64,000 nucleotides of DNA from NCBI RefSeq assembly GCF_019740355.2, contig NZ_CP091819.1, positions 1,984,001 to 2,048,000 on the forward strand, written 5' to 3'. Source of the DNA: Paracrocinitomix mangrovi (GTDB taxonomy: Bacteria > Bacteroidota > Bacteroidia > Flavobacteriales_D > Crocinitomicaceae). Shown here in pieces: positions 26,180-34,505 of this stretch (positions are counted from its first letter, which is position 1; each line of letters begins with the position of its first letter). The position numbers and the translations under genes were made by a program. The notes under the pieces were generated by a model. That model worked only from the letters and a program-made list of their open reading frames with translations. It did not search any database and was not told the DNA's origin.

Positions 26180-26683
26180 TTATTTTTCTTTTCGGATGCG
26201 GATGTATTTGATTTGCCAATTCAATTTCCAGGTTTTCCCTCCATCCGTTGAAATTTCCCAATCCCAGGTAAATGAATTGGGAGTAATGTTGTAAAAAAGC
26301 ATTCTTTTCATGACAATCTTATTGTTTTTTACCTCACCTCTAGTTTGAAAAACACGTAAATCCTTATTAACAGTTCCTACCAACTCAAGATAACCACCTT
26401 TATTATCAACCCACGTTTGGTGCCATAAGCTATCTGTAGCCGATAAAACCGAAACACTTGTTCCGTAAAAATGATTGACCGAGTCTCTAAAATTTTCTTG
26501 AATTACCTTACCGTCCAATGTTTTCTCCACTTTGTTATAGGACACAAACTTTTTCCCATTGGCTCCTGTCCAATGTGCTTCCCATTCTCCAACCCAAAAA
26601 TCAAAAGCCTTATTTACATCAAACTTTTGAGCTGAAACCGAGAAAGTAAGTAAACTAACTGCAAAAAGTAATACTATCTTCAT
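26180..26683 (-). CDS. Exported DUF1579-like (lipocalin-like) protein
   Basis: 167 residues with a signal peptide (MKIVLLFAVSLLTFSVSAQ). The motif FDFWVGEWEAHW near residue 27 and the repeated beta pattern (VIQENFRDS, YLELVGTVNKDLRVFQTRGE, WDWEISTDGGKTWKLNWQIKY) match small lipocalin-like or DUF1579-type proteins found in Bacteroidota. No catalytic motif is seen. It precedes the ABC exporter genes on the same strand (29-base gap), so it may be part of that transcript. Confidence 0.75.
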   Translation of the reverse strand: MKIVLLFAVSLLTFSVSAQKFDVNKAFDFWVGEWEAHWTGANGKKFVSYNKVEKTLDGKVIQENFRDSVNHFYGTSVSVLSATDSLWHQTWVDNKGGYLELVGTVNKDLRVFQTRGEVKNNKIVMKRMLFYNITPNSFTWDWEISTDGGKTWKLNWQIKYIRIRKEK

Positions 26684-26745
26684 CTTACTATTTTTATAAA
26701 ACTACCTTATTTAAAAATCAATCTATCAATAAATACACCAACGGT

Positions 26746-26988
26746 ATGTCAGCATGGAAAGAGGACAAAAATCACTTGATAAAAGAATTTAAACTGAATT
26801 CATTTAAGCAAATTACTGAAAAGCTCATTGAAATTGCAAAAATTGCTGACAAGATGGATCACCATCCTGATTTTGAAGTATTTAATTACAACAAAATAAA
26901 ATTTAAAATTCAAACCCATACCCATAAAACAGTGACAGAACTAGATTATAAACTGGCAGCAGAAATAGATAAAATACTCTCATTATAA
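26746..26988 (+). CDS. phhB: 4a-hydroxytetrahydrobiopterin dehydratase (pterin carbinolamine dehydratase)
   Basis: An 80-residue protein, shorter than the usual 95-110 because the N-terminal strand is reduced. The active-site motif DHHPDFEVFNYNKI (His39, His40 and Pro41) and the second His in IQTHTHKTVTELDYKLA match pterin-4a-carbinolamine dehydratases. The enzyme dehydrates the 4a-hydroxypterin released by phenylalanine hydroxylase, so that the quinonoid form can be recycled. The partner phhA lies 5.3 kb upstream on the same strand, but minus-strand genes intervene, so the two are not in one operon. Confidence 0.87.
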   Translation: MSAWKEDKNHLIKEFKLNSFKQITEKLIEIAKIADKMDHHPDFEVFNYNKIKFKIQTHTHKTVTELDYKLAAEIDKILSL

Positions 26989-27138
26989 ACCTGTATAATC
27001 ACTACTTACAAGGTGTCCAAAAACGTATAAACACCTGAATTAACCAACATTTTTGCTAAATAGGATTCCAATAATTAACTTGGTCTAATCAAGTTTTAAA
27101 AATGGTGAAAGGGCTCAATCAATCGACGAAGTACAATT

Positions 27139-27169
27139 TTTATAACTAATTAAAATCTTTAGTTATAAA
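27139..27169. repeat. Perfect 11-bp inverted repeat in the phhB downstream region
   Basis: TTTATAACTAA (27139-27149) and TTAGTTATAAA (27159-27169) flank a 9-base spacer. No T run follows on either strand, so it is more like an operator or hairpin than a terminator. It lies 86 bases before the small proline-rich gene. The rest of the gap (26989-27255) is AT-rich, and I see no gene in it. Confidence 0.6.
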
Positions 27170-27255
27170 GCGATCTAAAATTCTGAATTGACAAATGAGT
27201 GATTTTACCCTATTTTATCTGTTACTTTGAAATTGCAATTACGCTAGCTACAAAT

Positions 27256-27504
27256 ATGAAAAGACTCACTCACCACCTATCAGCATCAATACTTACTGTT
27301 ATATTCAGTTTAATTGCTTCTGGGGGCTTTGGTCAACCACCTGCTCCACCTCCACCTCCACCGGCAGGTTCGGCAGGAACTCCATGTTGGGATTCAACAT
27401 GTATTCCAATTGATTCAGGGATAGTTTTATTAATTATTGTTGCATTGATTTTAGGCACTAGAATGATTCTTAAGTTAAAGAGCAACTTAAAATCAGAATC
27501 CTAA
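27256..27504 (+). CDS. Small proline-rich exported protein with PID-CTERM-like tail
   Basis: 82 residues. A signal peptide (MKRLTHHLSASILTVIFSLIASGGFGQ) is followed by a polyproline run (PPAPPPPPPAG), a short Cys-containing segment (CWDSTC), then IPIDSGIVLLIIVALILG and a basic end (RMILKLKSNLKSES). The Pro-Ile-Asp motif, then a membrane helix, then basic residues resembles the PID-CTERM tail seen on short proline-rich Bacteroidota proteins. Such tails look like sorting signals, but their processing is not established for this protein. A frame upstream to 27199 exists, but the signal peptide sets the start at 27256. Confidence 0.65.
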   Translation: MKRLTHHLSASILTVIFSLIASGGFGQPPAPPPPPPAGSAGTPCWDSTCIPIDSGIVLLIIVALILGTRMILKLKSNLKSES

Positions 27505-27505
27505 T

Positions 27506-29482
27506 TTAAACTCTTAGGCCAATTAGACATACATCATCCAATTGTTCTAACTCACCTTTCCAGGTTTCAAGTGTATTGATAAGCTTATTTTTTTGAGTTG
27601 TCATTGGTAATTGATGTGACTCCAGTAAGATTTTCTTAAAGGATTTATATCCTAACTTTTTTCCTTTATCCCCTCCAAATTGATCTGCAAATCCATCCGA
27701 AAATAAATATAGCACATCATCTTTTTGTAGTTGAAATTCTTGATTGGTAAATGGAATTGGCTCTGTCTCTGAAGTGCTTTTTCCTATTGCGTGTCTATCT
27801 CCTTTTAGTGTTATCAGCTCGTCATTTCTAAAAACATAAATAGGATTTTTAGCACAACTATAGGTCATTAATAGGGATGAAAAATCAACAGAAGCTACAG
27901 CAATATCCATCCCATCTCTAATTTCTCCTTCACTTGAAGAAAAAGTACTGTGTATTCCATTATTTAAAAAGTTCAGCATGTTAGCCGGGGATTCCATATT
28001 ACCCCCGAGTCTTCCCATATTGAGATAATTAATTCCCAATATACTCAGCAATGCTCCCGGAACTCCATGACCCGTACAATCACCAACAGACAAAATACCT
28101 TTATTCTCCTTCTCTGCCATCCAATAAAAATCACCACTCAATTGATCTTTGGGTAGATAAATCACAAATGAATCTTTAAATACGCTTTTAACCAGATTTT
28201 CATCAGGCATTGCTGCCCCTTGAATTCTTTTAGCATACATAATTGAATCCATCATTTCTTTGGACTTTTCTTCAATGATTTCCTTTTGTAAGGTCACTTC
28301 CTCCTTTTGCTTTTCAATGAGGGAATTTTGTTTCCTGATCAATCTCATTCTACTTACAATGAACAATAGCAAAACAAGTACTACACCTAATCCTGAAAAT
28401 GCAATGATATTTATTTGAGACTGTCTCTTTGTTTCTAAATCTGCAATCTCTTTCTCCTTTGATAAAACGGCAATCTCCTTCTCCTTTTGAGCATTCTGAA
28501 AACGCGCCTCCATCTCAGCAATTTGCTGATTATTATCTTCTGTGTTTACCTGATCTCTTAACTCAATATGCTTCTCGTAAAAGTAATTTGCAGAATCAGC
28601 CTTTACTCCGGTGTAATTTTTAGCAAGAGCAAGATAAAGACCTTGTAAATAAAAATATTTGTTTTCCTCTTCCCAACAAGTTCTGGCTTTATTATACCAA
28701 AACAATGCTTTGCGTTTTTCATTTCTACTTTCCCACAAATATCCCATCCCTTGATAAACAAAACCTTTGTACTCTTCAGAAGGCGCCTCTTGAATTAAAA
28801 CAAGAGCCTCATTCAATGCAGATTCTGCTTTATCCAAACTATCTTGAGCAATGCAAGCACTTGCATAATCAGCTAGTGCAATTGCAGCTACAAAGGGTCT
28901 ATCTTCTATGCATAAATCCCTAGCTAATAACAAATCAGCTTTTGCACCGGCTGTATCGCCCTGTATCAACTTCACTTCAGAAAGTGGCATTAAAGATTGA
29001 CCGTAAATTGCCTTATTTCCAAGCTCCTTTGAAGTTTGTCCGCACTTTTCAAAATAATCAATTGCCGCATCAAATTGTTCTTGACTTTTTAAAACGGCAG
29101 CAGTTTCATAATATGCCGCAGCCAATGAAATAGACTGCTCATTTGTAGCCTCCAAAACTTCTACACGCTTCAAATGATTCTCTAAACATTTTGGACGATT
29201 ATTCATGTTACCATAAGCAAAAGCCTTAAGTCGATAAACCTTATCAGACCTAAAAGGATCTTTTACTTTCAATGCAATCGGTTCTGCCTGATCTGCATAA
29301 ACCAATGCCTGTTCAGGATTAGGAGTGACAGTATCCCAACCTAAATTGATTAAGGCATCTAATCTTACTGTATCAGCTATATCTTTTTCCAGGAGATTAA
29401 GCAGGCTATCAGTTGGAGATTGTCCAAATGAAACCGTACCTATCATCAAGGTTATGCATATTTTATAGAACCTACCCAGCAT
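27506..29482 (-). CDS. TPR-domain membrane protein with SpoIIE/PP2C phosphatase
   Basis: 658 residues: a signal peptide (MLGRFYKICITLMIGTVSFG), about six tetratricopeptide-type repeats (30-310), a coiled coil (about 315-365, KEKEIAVLSKEKEIADLE), a TM helix (365-385, IIAFSGLGVVLVLLLFIV), a second cytoplasmic coiled coil, and a C-terminal SpoIIE-type PP2C phosphatase. The phosphatase motifs are LSGDFYWMAE, LSVGDCTGHGVPGALLS and VLYLFSDGFADQFGG, whose Asp residues bind Mn/Mg. The architecture suggests a periplasmic sensor that controls a cytoplasmic Ser/Thr phosphatase acting on an anti-sigma-antagonist-like target. A SiaC-like protein at 38620 is a possible partner. Confidence 0.88.
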   Translation of the reverse strand: MLGRFYKICITLMIGTVSFGQSPTDSLLNLLEKDIADTVRLDALINLGWDTVTPNPEQALVYADQAEPIALKVKDPFRSDKVYRLKAFAYGNMNNRPKCLENHLKRVEVLEATNEQSISLAAAYYETAAVLKSQEQFDAAIDYFEKCGQTSKELGNKAIYGQSLMPLSEVKLIQGDTAGAKADLLLARDLCIEDRPFVAAIALADYASACIAQDSLDKAESALNEALVLIQEAPSEEYKGFVYQGMGYLWESRNEKRKALFWYNKARTCWEEENKYFYLQGLYLALAKNYTGVKADSANYFYEKHIELRDQVNTEDNNQQIAEMEARFQNAQKEKEIAVLSKEKEIADLETKRQSQINIIAFSGLGVVLVLLLFIVSRMRLIRKQNSLIEKQKEEVTLQKEIIEEKSKEMMDSIMYAKRIQGAAMPDENLVKSVFKDSFVIYLPKDQLSGDFYWMAEKENKGILSVGDCTGHGVPGALLSILGINYLNMGRLGGNMESPANMLNFLNNGIHSTFSSSEGEIRDGMDIAVASVDFSSLLMTYSCAKNPIYVFRNDELITLKGDRHAIGKSTSETEPIPFTNQEFQLQKDDVLYLFSDGFADQFGGDKGKKLGYKSFKKILLESHQLPMTTQKNKLINTLETWKGELEQLDDVCLIGLRV

Positions 29483-29637
29483 TAATTGTCACTTCTGTGA
29501 GTAAAAATACAACTCAAAATTTAATCTACATCCTTTACTATTTTATTAGTTAAACAAATGGAATCAACTTTGCGCTGTGCATAGTTAATTCAATGCAGGG
29601 TTTAAACCTTCAACTTGCTTGGCTACATTTGATTACC

Positions 29638-31077
29638 ATGTCCGATAACAGGCGAGATTTTATAAAAAAATCAGCTATTCTTGCTGCAGCTTCTGCCGTT
29701 TCATCTTCGGCACTAGGAAATTTATTGCCTGATGATGGCAATTTAGAAGAACTTTACGATTATAGTATTGAAAATGGAGATGTTTACTTTGAAGGAAAAC
29801 TTCAAAAACTCTATGTTGGGATAAACTCTTCCGGACGACTTAAAATAAGCCAAAAACCATTAAAAGCACAGCAATATATAAATGCTGCAGGCAAAATAGT
29901 ATCGCCTGGATTTATTGATATTTTAGCCGATAACTCCTCCGCGCCTGAAGACACTTATCTTACTTTTGAATCATACAAAGTTTCTGATGGCGTAACATCT
30001 GCATTACAGCTACATGGCGGACATCACAAAGCCGCCACTTATTACAAAACATTTACTAAAAAATCGCACTATATCAACTGGGGAGTATCCACTAAGGTGA
30101 TGAATATTAGGCGCAATCAAAAGTCAATCAACACAAGATTAAAAGTCATTGAAAAGAATTTGGCATATGGTGCAATTGCTATTTCACACAGTATTGAATA
30201 TCAGCCCACACCTTATAGCGAACTTTTAGAATACGGAAAACTGGCATACAAATATCAAAGACCCTTGTTTTTGCATTTAAGATACTCATCAAAAGAACAA
30301 GAATTAAGTGGCGTTATTGAAGCCATTAAAATTGCAAGAGACACAGGAGCAGCTGTTCATATTGACCACCTCAACAGCACAGGCGGAACCTTTCATATGG
30401 AAAAAGCCATTTCTCTTATTAAAACGGCAGTTGAAGAAGGATTAAAAATCACTACATGTGTTTACCCTTACTCTTATTGGGCAACATATTTACACTCAAA
30501 AAGATTTGACGAAGGCTGGAGAAAAAGATACAACCTCACATATTCGGACTTAACTGTAGTTGGAACAGGGGAAAAATTGAGTCAATCAAGATTTAATGAA
30601 CTAAGAAGCAAATCTGGAGTATTAGTAGCTGTACCAGAGGGAACAATGCCTTTAAGTCAAACTGTGGATATTGCTATTAAAGAAGACTTTTGTTTAATTG
30701 GTTCTGATGGCGGAATTGAAAGAGCTAACCGTGCGAACAATCATCCTAGAGGAGCAGGTTGTTTTGCAACGGCAGTAAGACATTTTCAAGACATTGGAAT
30801 TCCATTGGAGACTATTTTATACAAACTTACAGAAGCACCAACCAAACTTTTAAAACCTGCATTAATGAAACGTGGAAAGCTTAAAGACAATTACCGCGCA
30901 GACATTATAATTTTTGATAAAGACACCATTAACGGTGCAGCAACCATGGCAAATCCTAATCAGTTTTCAGACGGAATAGATTACGTATTTGTCAATGGAG
31001 AAATTGCTTGTAAGCAAAAGAAACTTAAATTTATGAATGGCAAGCAAATAAAAATTCAAGCCGCTAAAATCATGTAA
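29638..31077 (+). CDS. D-aminoacylase-like amidohydrolase with altered metal site
   Basis: 479 residues from MSDNRRDFIKKSAILAAASA, a Tat-like or lipoprotein-free export signal; an in-frame ATG 15 codons upstream is unlikely. The overall pattern is that of N-acyl-D-amino-acid deacylases and related amidohydrolases (KIVSPGFIDILAD ... PLFLHLRYSS ... AAVHIDHLNSTG ... CLIGSDGG ... RADIIIFD). The N-terminal H-x-H metal motif that normally follows PGFID is missing: the segment reads PGFIDILADNSSAPED. The position normally holding the bridging Cys appears as LHGG. The enzyme may be mononuclear or inactive. It is followed one base later by a small membrane protein. Confidence 0.7.
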   Translation: MSDNRRDFIKKSAILAAASAVSSSALGNLLPDDGNLEELYDYSIENGDVYFEGKLQKLYVGINSSGRLKISQKPLKAQQYINAAGKIVSPGFIDILADNSSAPEDTYLTFESYKVSDGVTSALQLHGGHHKAATYYKTFTKKSHYINWGVSTKVMNIRRNQKSINTRLKVIEKNLAYGAIAISHSIEYQPTPYSELLEYGKLAYKYQRPLFLHLRYSSKEQELSGVIEAIKIARDTGAAVHIDHLNSTGGTFHMEKAISLIKTAVEEGLKITTCVYPYSYWATYLHSKRFDEGWRKRYNLTYSDLTVVGTGEKLSQSRFNELRSKSGVLVAVPEGTMPLSQTVDIAIKEDFCLIGSDGGIERANRANNHPRGAGCFATAVRHFQDIGIPLETILYKLTEAPTKLLKPALMKRGKLKDNYRADIIIFDKDTINGAATMANPNQFSDGIDYVFVNGEIACKQKKLKFMNGKQIKIQAAKIM

Positions 31078-31078
31078 T

Positions 31079-31693
31079 ATGGAAGTTTTAATACTAATTC
31101 TATTTGTTGGGGGATTCATAGCTTTAATTGTTTGGGCATTTAGATATGCCAGCAGAGTGAATAAACGAAAAGCAAAACTTTTTGAAGACTTTGCTCTTGC
31201 TCACAATCTTCAATTAAAACAAGATAAAATAATGCTTGCCACATTGAATGGCGTTAAAGGAGACTTTAAGGGTTATGACCTTTATATCTACGAACGAATG
31301 CAAGGTTCCGGTAAAAACAGACATGTTGTGACTTATGTAGAGTTCAAACAATGCCCATTTGATTTTGATTTTAAAATTGGCAAAGAGAATTTTTTCACTA
31401 AAACCGGGAAGCTTTTAGGAATGACAGATATTCATTTTAATGATGATGCCTTGGATAAAAAGTTCCTATTTAAAAGCAAAAACGAAGATAAATTCAGGTC
31501 ATTCTTTGACTATAAACTTCAAGCTGAATTAAGCGCTTTAGACAAAGCCCTTAAAGGCAGCATATATTACAGTGCAGAAGAAAAAAAGATGACTTATTCT
31601 ATATACGGTGCCACACCAAATCAAAAAACCTTTGATGAAATGATTAAGGTGGTAAACTTTATGGCTATGATGATAGGTAACTACAGAAACTAA
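31079..31693 (+). CDS. Membrane-anchored protein, unknown function
   Basis: 204 residues with one N-terminal membrane helix (MEVLILILFVGGFIALIVWAF) and a cytoplasmic or periplasmic beta-rich domain (VKGDFKGYDLYIYERMQGSGKNRHVVTYVEF). The pattern recalls DUF3137-like or galanin-like small bacterial domains, but I cannot assign a family. It starts one base after the amidohydrolase stop, so it is co-transcribed. Its last bases overlap the end of the convergent gene at 31690 by four bases (stop codons interlock). Confidence 0.6.
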   Translation: MEVLILILFVGGFIALIVWAFRYASRVNKRKAKLFEDFALAHNLQLKQDKIMLATLNGVKGDFKGYDLYIYERMQGSGKNRHVVTYVEFKQCPFDFDFKIGKENFFTKTGKLLGMTDIHFNDDALDKKFLFKSKNEDKFRSFFDYKLQAELSALDKALKGSIYYSAEEKKMTYSIYGATPNQKTFDEMIKVVNFMAMMIGNYRN

Positions 31694-32895
31694 AAGTACC
31701 AACTTAATCCAACCGTTCCTCCTACCCAGTGTTTTCTATCTAACAAGGGAACCTGAGATGGATATGTTTGATAAAAATACCATCTATAGGCAGGAGAAAT
31801 ATGCATATGAAGAGTGTTTTTTATTCTAAAATCCAAAGAAGTTCCCAGCTTTAACGCACCTCTATAACCAATTCCGACACTAGAGGATTTAGTAGCTTCT
31901 TGCGCCAAATCCGATTGAAAAGAAACACTTTGATGGATTGGTAGTTCAGTAATCACACCACCTTCAAATCTCCATCTAAAATTCTTTTTCTGAATTGCAT
32001 CAAACTTCACAGAAAATGGAATTCCAACTGATGATAAAGTAGTCTGGAAATTCTCCACCTGATTTAACTGACTTACATATTTAGTTTGTCCAAAATCTAA
32101 ACCTGTTCTCCATGCGAACCTATTTGAAAAATATCTACCAACAAAACCTCTCACAAACATGGTGGATCTTACTTGTCCGTTGTATAAAGCCAACTCATTT
32201 CCATTCATAATTGCGGCGTCTGCATAAGTATTTAATGGCGGAACTACCGTATTGATCATCTCCTCCTGCGGATTAAAAAATTGATCTACATCATTGTAAT
32301 ACCCAAACTCAAACCCAACTTCCCAAGGTCTATTTACTTTAGGAGTAAACTCTTCAATTGGTTGCATTTGTGGATATTGAAAAATGTTTTGCAATAACCC
32401 AACTCTTTGATTTGGCAATTTTGCAATGAAATCCGAAGAAGAAATCACATCATGTTCTACCTTTTCAACATTCTCAAAAGGCACATATTCATTTTTAGCG
32501 ATTACACTTTTAGTTGATTGAACGGAACTTGATTGTTGATTGGCACTTTTCACTTCATCAACTAAAATTTCATTTTCCTCAACTATATCTTTTGAAGTAT
32601 CATTATTTGAAATAGATTCTTCTTGATTTTCATCAACATCTACTAAACTGCTCTCATTGGAATTATTATTGGCCAAATGATCATTTGAGCCTTGATCAAT
32701 ATTAACAACAAATAAAATAACAGCAGTCATAGCCAAAGAAACACCACTGAACCACCACCAAAATGCTCCACGCTTTTTTCTTTCTCCACCATCTAAAGCA
32801 GCTTCAATATCTCCCCACAAAGCTTCAGACGGTGCAGCTCCATAATCTTGAAATTTATCTTTCAAGCTACCGGCTTGTGTATTGTTACTTTGCAT
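31690..32895 (-). CDS. Sigma-partner protein: cytoplasmic N-terminus, TM helix, outer-membrane-type beta-barrel
   Basis: 401 residues. A cytoplasmic N-terminus contains SEALWGDIEAALDGGERKKR, then a TM helix (about 45-65, WWWFSGVSLAMTAVILFVV) and a Ser/Asn/Glu-rich linker of about 110 residues. The C-terminal half has the alternating pattern and final aromatic (GTVGLSWYF) of an 8-10-stranded outer-membrane-beta-barrel domain (WEVGFEFGYYND, FAWRTGLDFGQTKYV). Its first 11 bases overlap the ECF sigma gene, so it is the natural anti-sigma or regulator candidate. The N-terminal W..I...L pattern recurs in the protein at 59844. If the barrel sits in the outer membrane, one polypeptide spans both membranes. 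Confidence 0.7.
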   Translation of the reverse strand: MQSNNTQAGSLKDKFQDYGAAPSEALWGDIEAALDGGERKKRGAFWWWFSGVSLAMTAVILFVVNIDQGSNDHLANNNSNESSLVDVDENQEESISNNDTSKDIVEENEILVDEVKSANQQSSSVQSTKSVIAKNEYVPFENVEKVEHDVISSSDFIAKLPNQRVGLLQNIFQYPQMQPIEEFTPKVNRPWEVGFEFGYYNDVDQFFNPQEEMINTVVPPLNTYADAAIMNGNELALYNGQVRSTMFVRGFVGRYFSNRFAWRTGLDFGQTKYVSQLNQVENFQTTLSSVGIPFSVKFDAIQKKNFRWRFEGGVITELPIHQSVSFQSDLAQEATKSSSVGIGYRGALKLGTSLDFRIKNTLHMHISPAYRWYFYQTYPSQVPLLDRKHWVGGTVGLSWYF

Positions 32896-33466
32896 AATTC
32901 AATCTTTTTTTATCCTCCAGCACTTCTTCTTCAATCATATTTCTCAGCAAAACTCTGGCTCTACTATACTGTGATTTTGATGTTCCTTCTGAGATATCTA
33001 ATAATTCTCCAATTTCTTTGTGCGTATATCCCTCCACTGCATACAAGTTAAAAACAGTCCTAAAACCTGTAGGTAATTGCTGGATTTTTCGCATTAAATC
33101 TTCTAATTCTAATTGTTCAATAGCATCATCTGCAACGGTTGGCTGTAAATCATTTCCATTTAAGAACTGACTCAAATTTTTAAGCGACTTGTTTTTCCGG
33201 TATTGCTCTAGTGCAGTATTAACAGTGATTTTTCTTAACCAAGCGCCAAGTGGACCAGTTTGAGACCATCTTTCTAAATTTTTAAATGACCTTATGAATG
33301 CTTCTTGCAATATATCTTCTGCTTCTGCTTCATTTGAAGCATACCGTAAGCAAATACCCTTCATCATATATGAAAATCTGAGATATAGCTCATACTGCGC
33401 CTGTCTGTTATTTTCCAAACAAGCCTTTACTAATGCCAGATCTGTATGTTTCTTATATTCTGAAAT
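32885..33466 (-). CDS. ECF RNA polymerase sigma factor, probable ATT start
   Basis: A sigma-70 family, ECF-type factor. Region 2 is visible (AQYELYLRFSYMMKGICLRYASNEAEAEDILQEAF, in parts, with the NAEDILQE-like core), as is the RNA-polymerase-contacting GAWLRKITVN. Region 4 with its helix-turn-helix is YTHKEIGELLDISEGTSKSQYSRA. The nearest TTG (33418) would cut into the family's conserved start. The frame is open back to a preceding stop, and an ATT at 33464-33466, four bases after AGGAG, gives the N-terminus SEYKKHTDLALVKACLENNR, as expected for these factors. It shares 11 bases with its partner gene. It may be co-transcribed with the exported protein gene upstream (11-base gap). Confidence 0.85.
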   Translation of the reverse strand: MSEYKKHTDLALVKACLENNRQAQYELYLRFSYMMKGICLRYASNEAEAEDILQEAFIRSFKNLERWSQTGPLGAWLRKITVNTALEQYRKNKSLKNLSQFLNGNDLQPTVADDAIEQLELEDLMRKIQQLPTGFRTVFNLYAVEGYTHKEIGELLDISEGTSKSQYSRARVLLRNMIEEEVLEDKKRLNYAK

Positions 33467-33477
33467 AAGTCTCCTTT

Positions 33478-34137
33478 CTATTTAAAAGTTAAGGCAAATT
33501 TTAATTCTATTCTATTAGCGTGACGGATGGTAATAAAATCATCCCACCAACTATTAACCTCTTTTAAATAAGCATATCTGTATCCTAAACTAGTGGAAAA
33601 ACCCATTCTATTGCCAAAATACTTGGTATATCCCAACTTGACACCACTTCCTAATCCTCCTGAATTATTGTCCCAATTTCTCATAGGCATTAAATATCCT
33701 GTTGATACTTCAACGAAAGGAGTCCAGTGTTTATTGAGTATATTATATCTTCCTGTGGCTAAAAAGGGAACATAAGCATCCCAAAAGTAATTCTCCCAAC
33801 CAATTGCTAGCCCCACATCCCAATGCTCATTGAAAGAATATCCATTACTAAATAGGATTGAAGGAGAGAGCTCACTCCCTCCGACAACTCCTACTTCTGC
33901 GCGTAGAAAAATTCCTTTCCCGCTGACCTTAGGAGTGAACTTTTCAATACCCGCAACTTCATTGCTTGCAAAAGACCAGATAGAACCATCTTTTGTTTGC
34001 AGACGAACACCAGTAGAATCTAAATCCAACAATCTTCCTCTTATTTCTGAACCATTTTTTAGTTTAACAGTCCTGTCTTGTTGAGCAAAAAGTACTGAAG
34101 TACTTAAAGTCAATAAAATCAATAATAAACTCTTCAT
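33478..34137 (-). CDS. Exported beta-barrel-like protein
   Basis: 219 residues with a signal peptide (MKSLLLILLTLSTSVLFAQ). A short N-terminal SH3-like segment (RTVKLKNGSEIRGRLLDLDSTGVRLQTKDGSI, in parts) is followed by a beta-barrel-type domain with repeated aromatic-rich strands (GKGIFLRAEVGVVGG, HWTPFVEVSTGYLMP, MGFSTSLGYRYAYL, HANRIELKFALTFK). The arrangement suggests an outer membrane protein; no catalytic motif is seen. It lies directly upstream of the ECF sigma factor, on the same strand, so it could be part of that operon. Confidence 0.7.
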   Translation of the reverse strand: MKSLLLILLTLSTSVLFAQQDRTVKLKNGSEIRGRLLDLDSTGVRLQTKDGSIWSFASNEVAGIEKFTPKVSGKGIFLRAEVGVVGGSELSPSILFSNGYSFNEHWDVGLAIGWENYFWDAYVPFLATGRYNILNKHWTPFVEVSTGYLMPMRNWDNNSGGLGSGVKLGYTKYFGNRMGFSTSLGYRYAYLKEVNSWWDDFITIRHANRIELKFALTFK

Positions 34138-34138
34138 C

Positions 34139-34504
34139 TTATAATTTTTTTAAGGTGAAATGAGCCTTTCTTTTATAGGCTTTTACCTCACCTTCTATTT
34201 CAGGATTGGGTGTGATATCAATCAAAGCTATTTGATAATCAAACATGATGGTATCATAGGTTGTATACCCCCCTAATGATAAATGATTAATAGAATCTCC
34301 TTTGGTGACTTTAATATAAGCCTCAGGATACCCTTCCCAAATACAATTTGTTCCTTTTGGACAGCGTGAATCTGACAATTCAACTGCTTCAATGGTTAAA
34401 TCACCATTTTCTCCTACCTGTCCTTGTTTCAATACAAGGTTTTCCCCTGTTTTCTTACAAGAAAACAGGAGTAAAACGCTTGATAAAATCACTAAATACT
34501 TCAT
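34139..34504 (-). CDS. Small lipoprotein, unknown function
   Basis: 121 residues with a lipoprotein signal (LLLFSC, lipid-attachment Cys at residue 16). The mature part contains DLTIEAVELSDSRCPKGTNCIWEGYPEAYIKV. The 'D.RCP.G..CiW.G.a...v' pattern is common in short Bacteroidota lipoproteins of unknown role. It is one base from the following gene and two bases behind the LVIVD lipoprotein, so all three are probably transcribed together with the sigma genes. Confidence 0.75.
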   Translation of the reverse strand: MKYLVILSSVLLLFSCKKTGENLVLKQGQVGENGDLTIEAVELSDSRCPKGTNCIWEGYPEAYIKVTKGDSINHLSLGGYTTYDTIMFDYQIALIDITPNPEIEGEVKAYKRKAHFTLKKL

Positions 34505-34505
34505 G

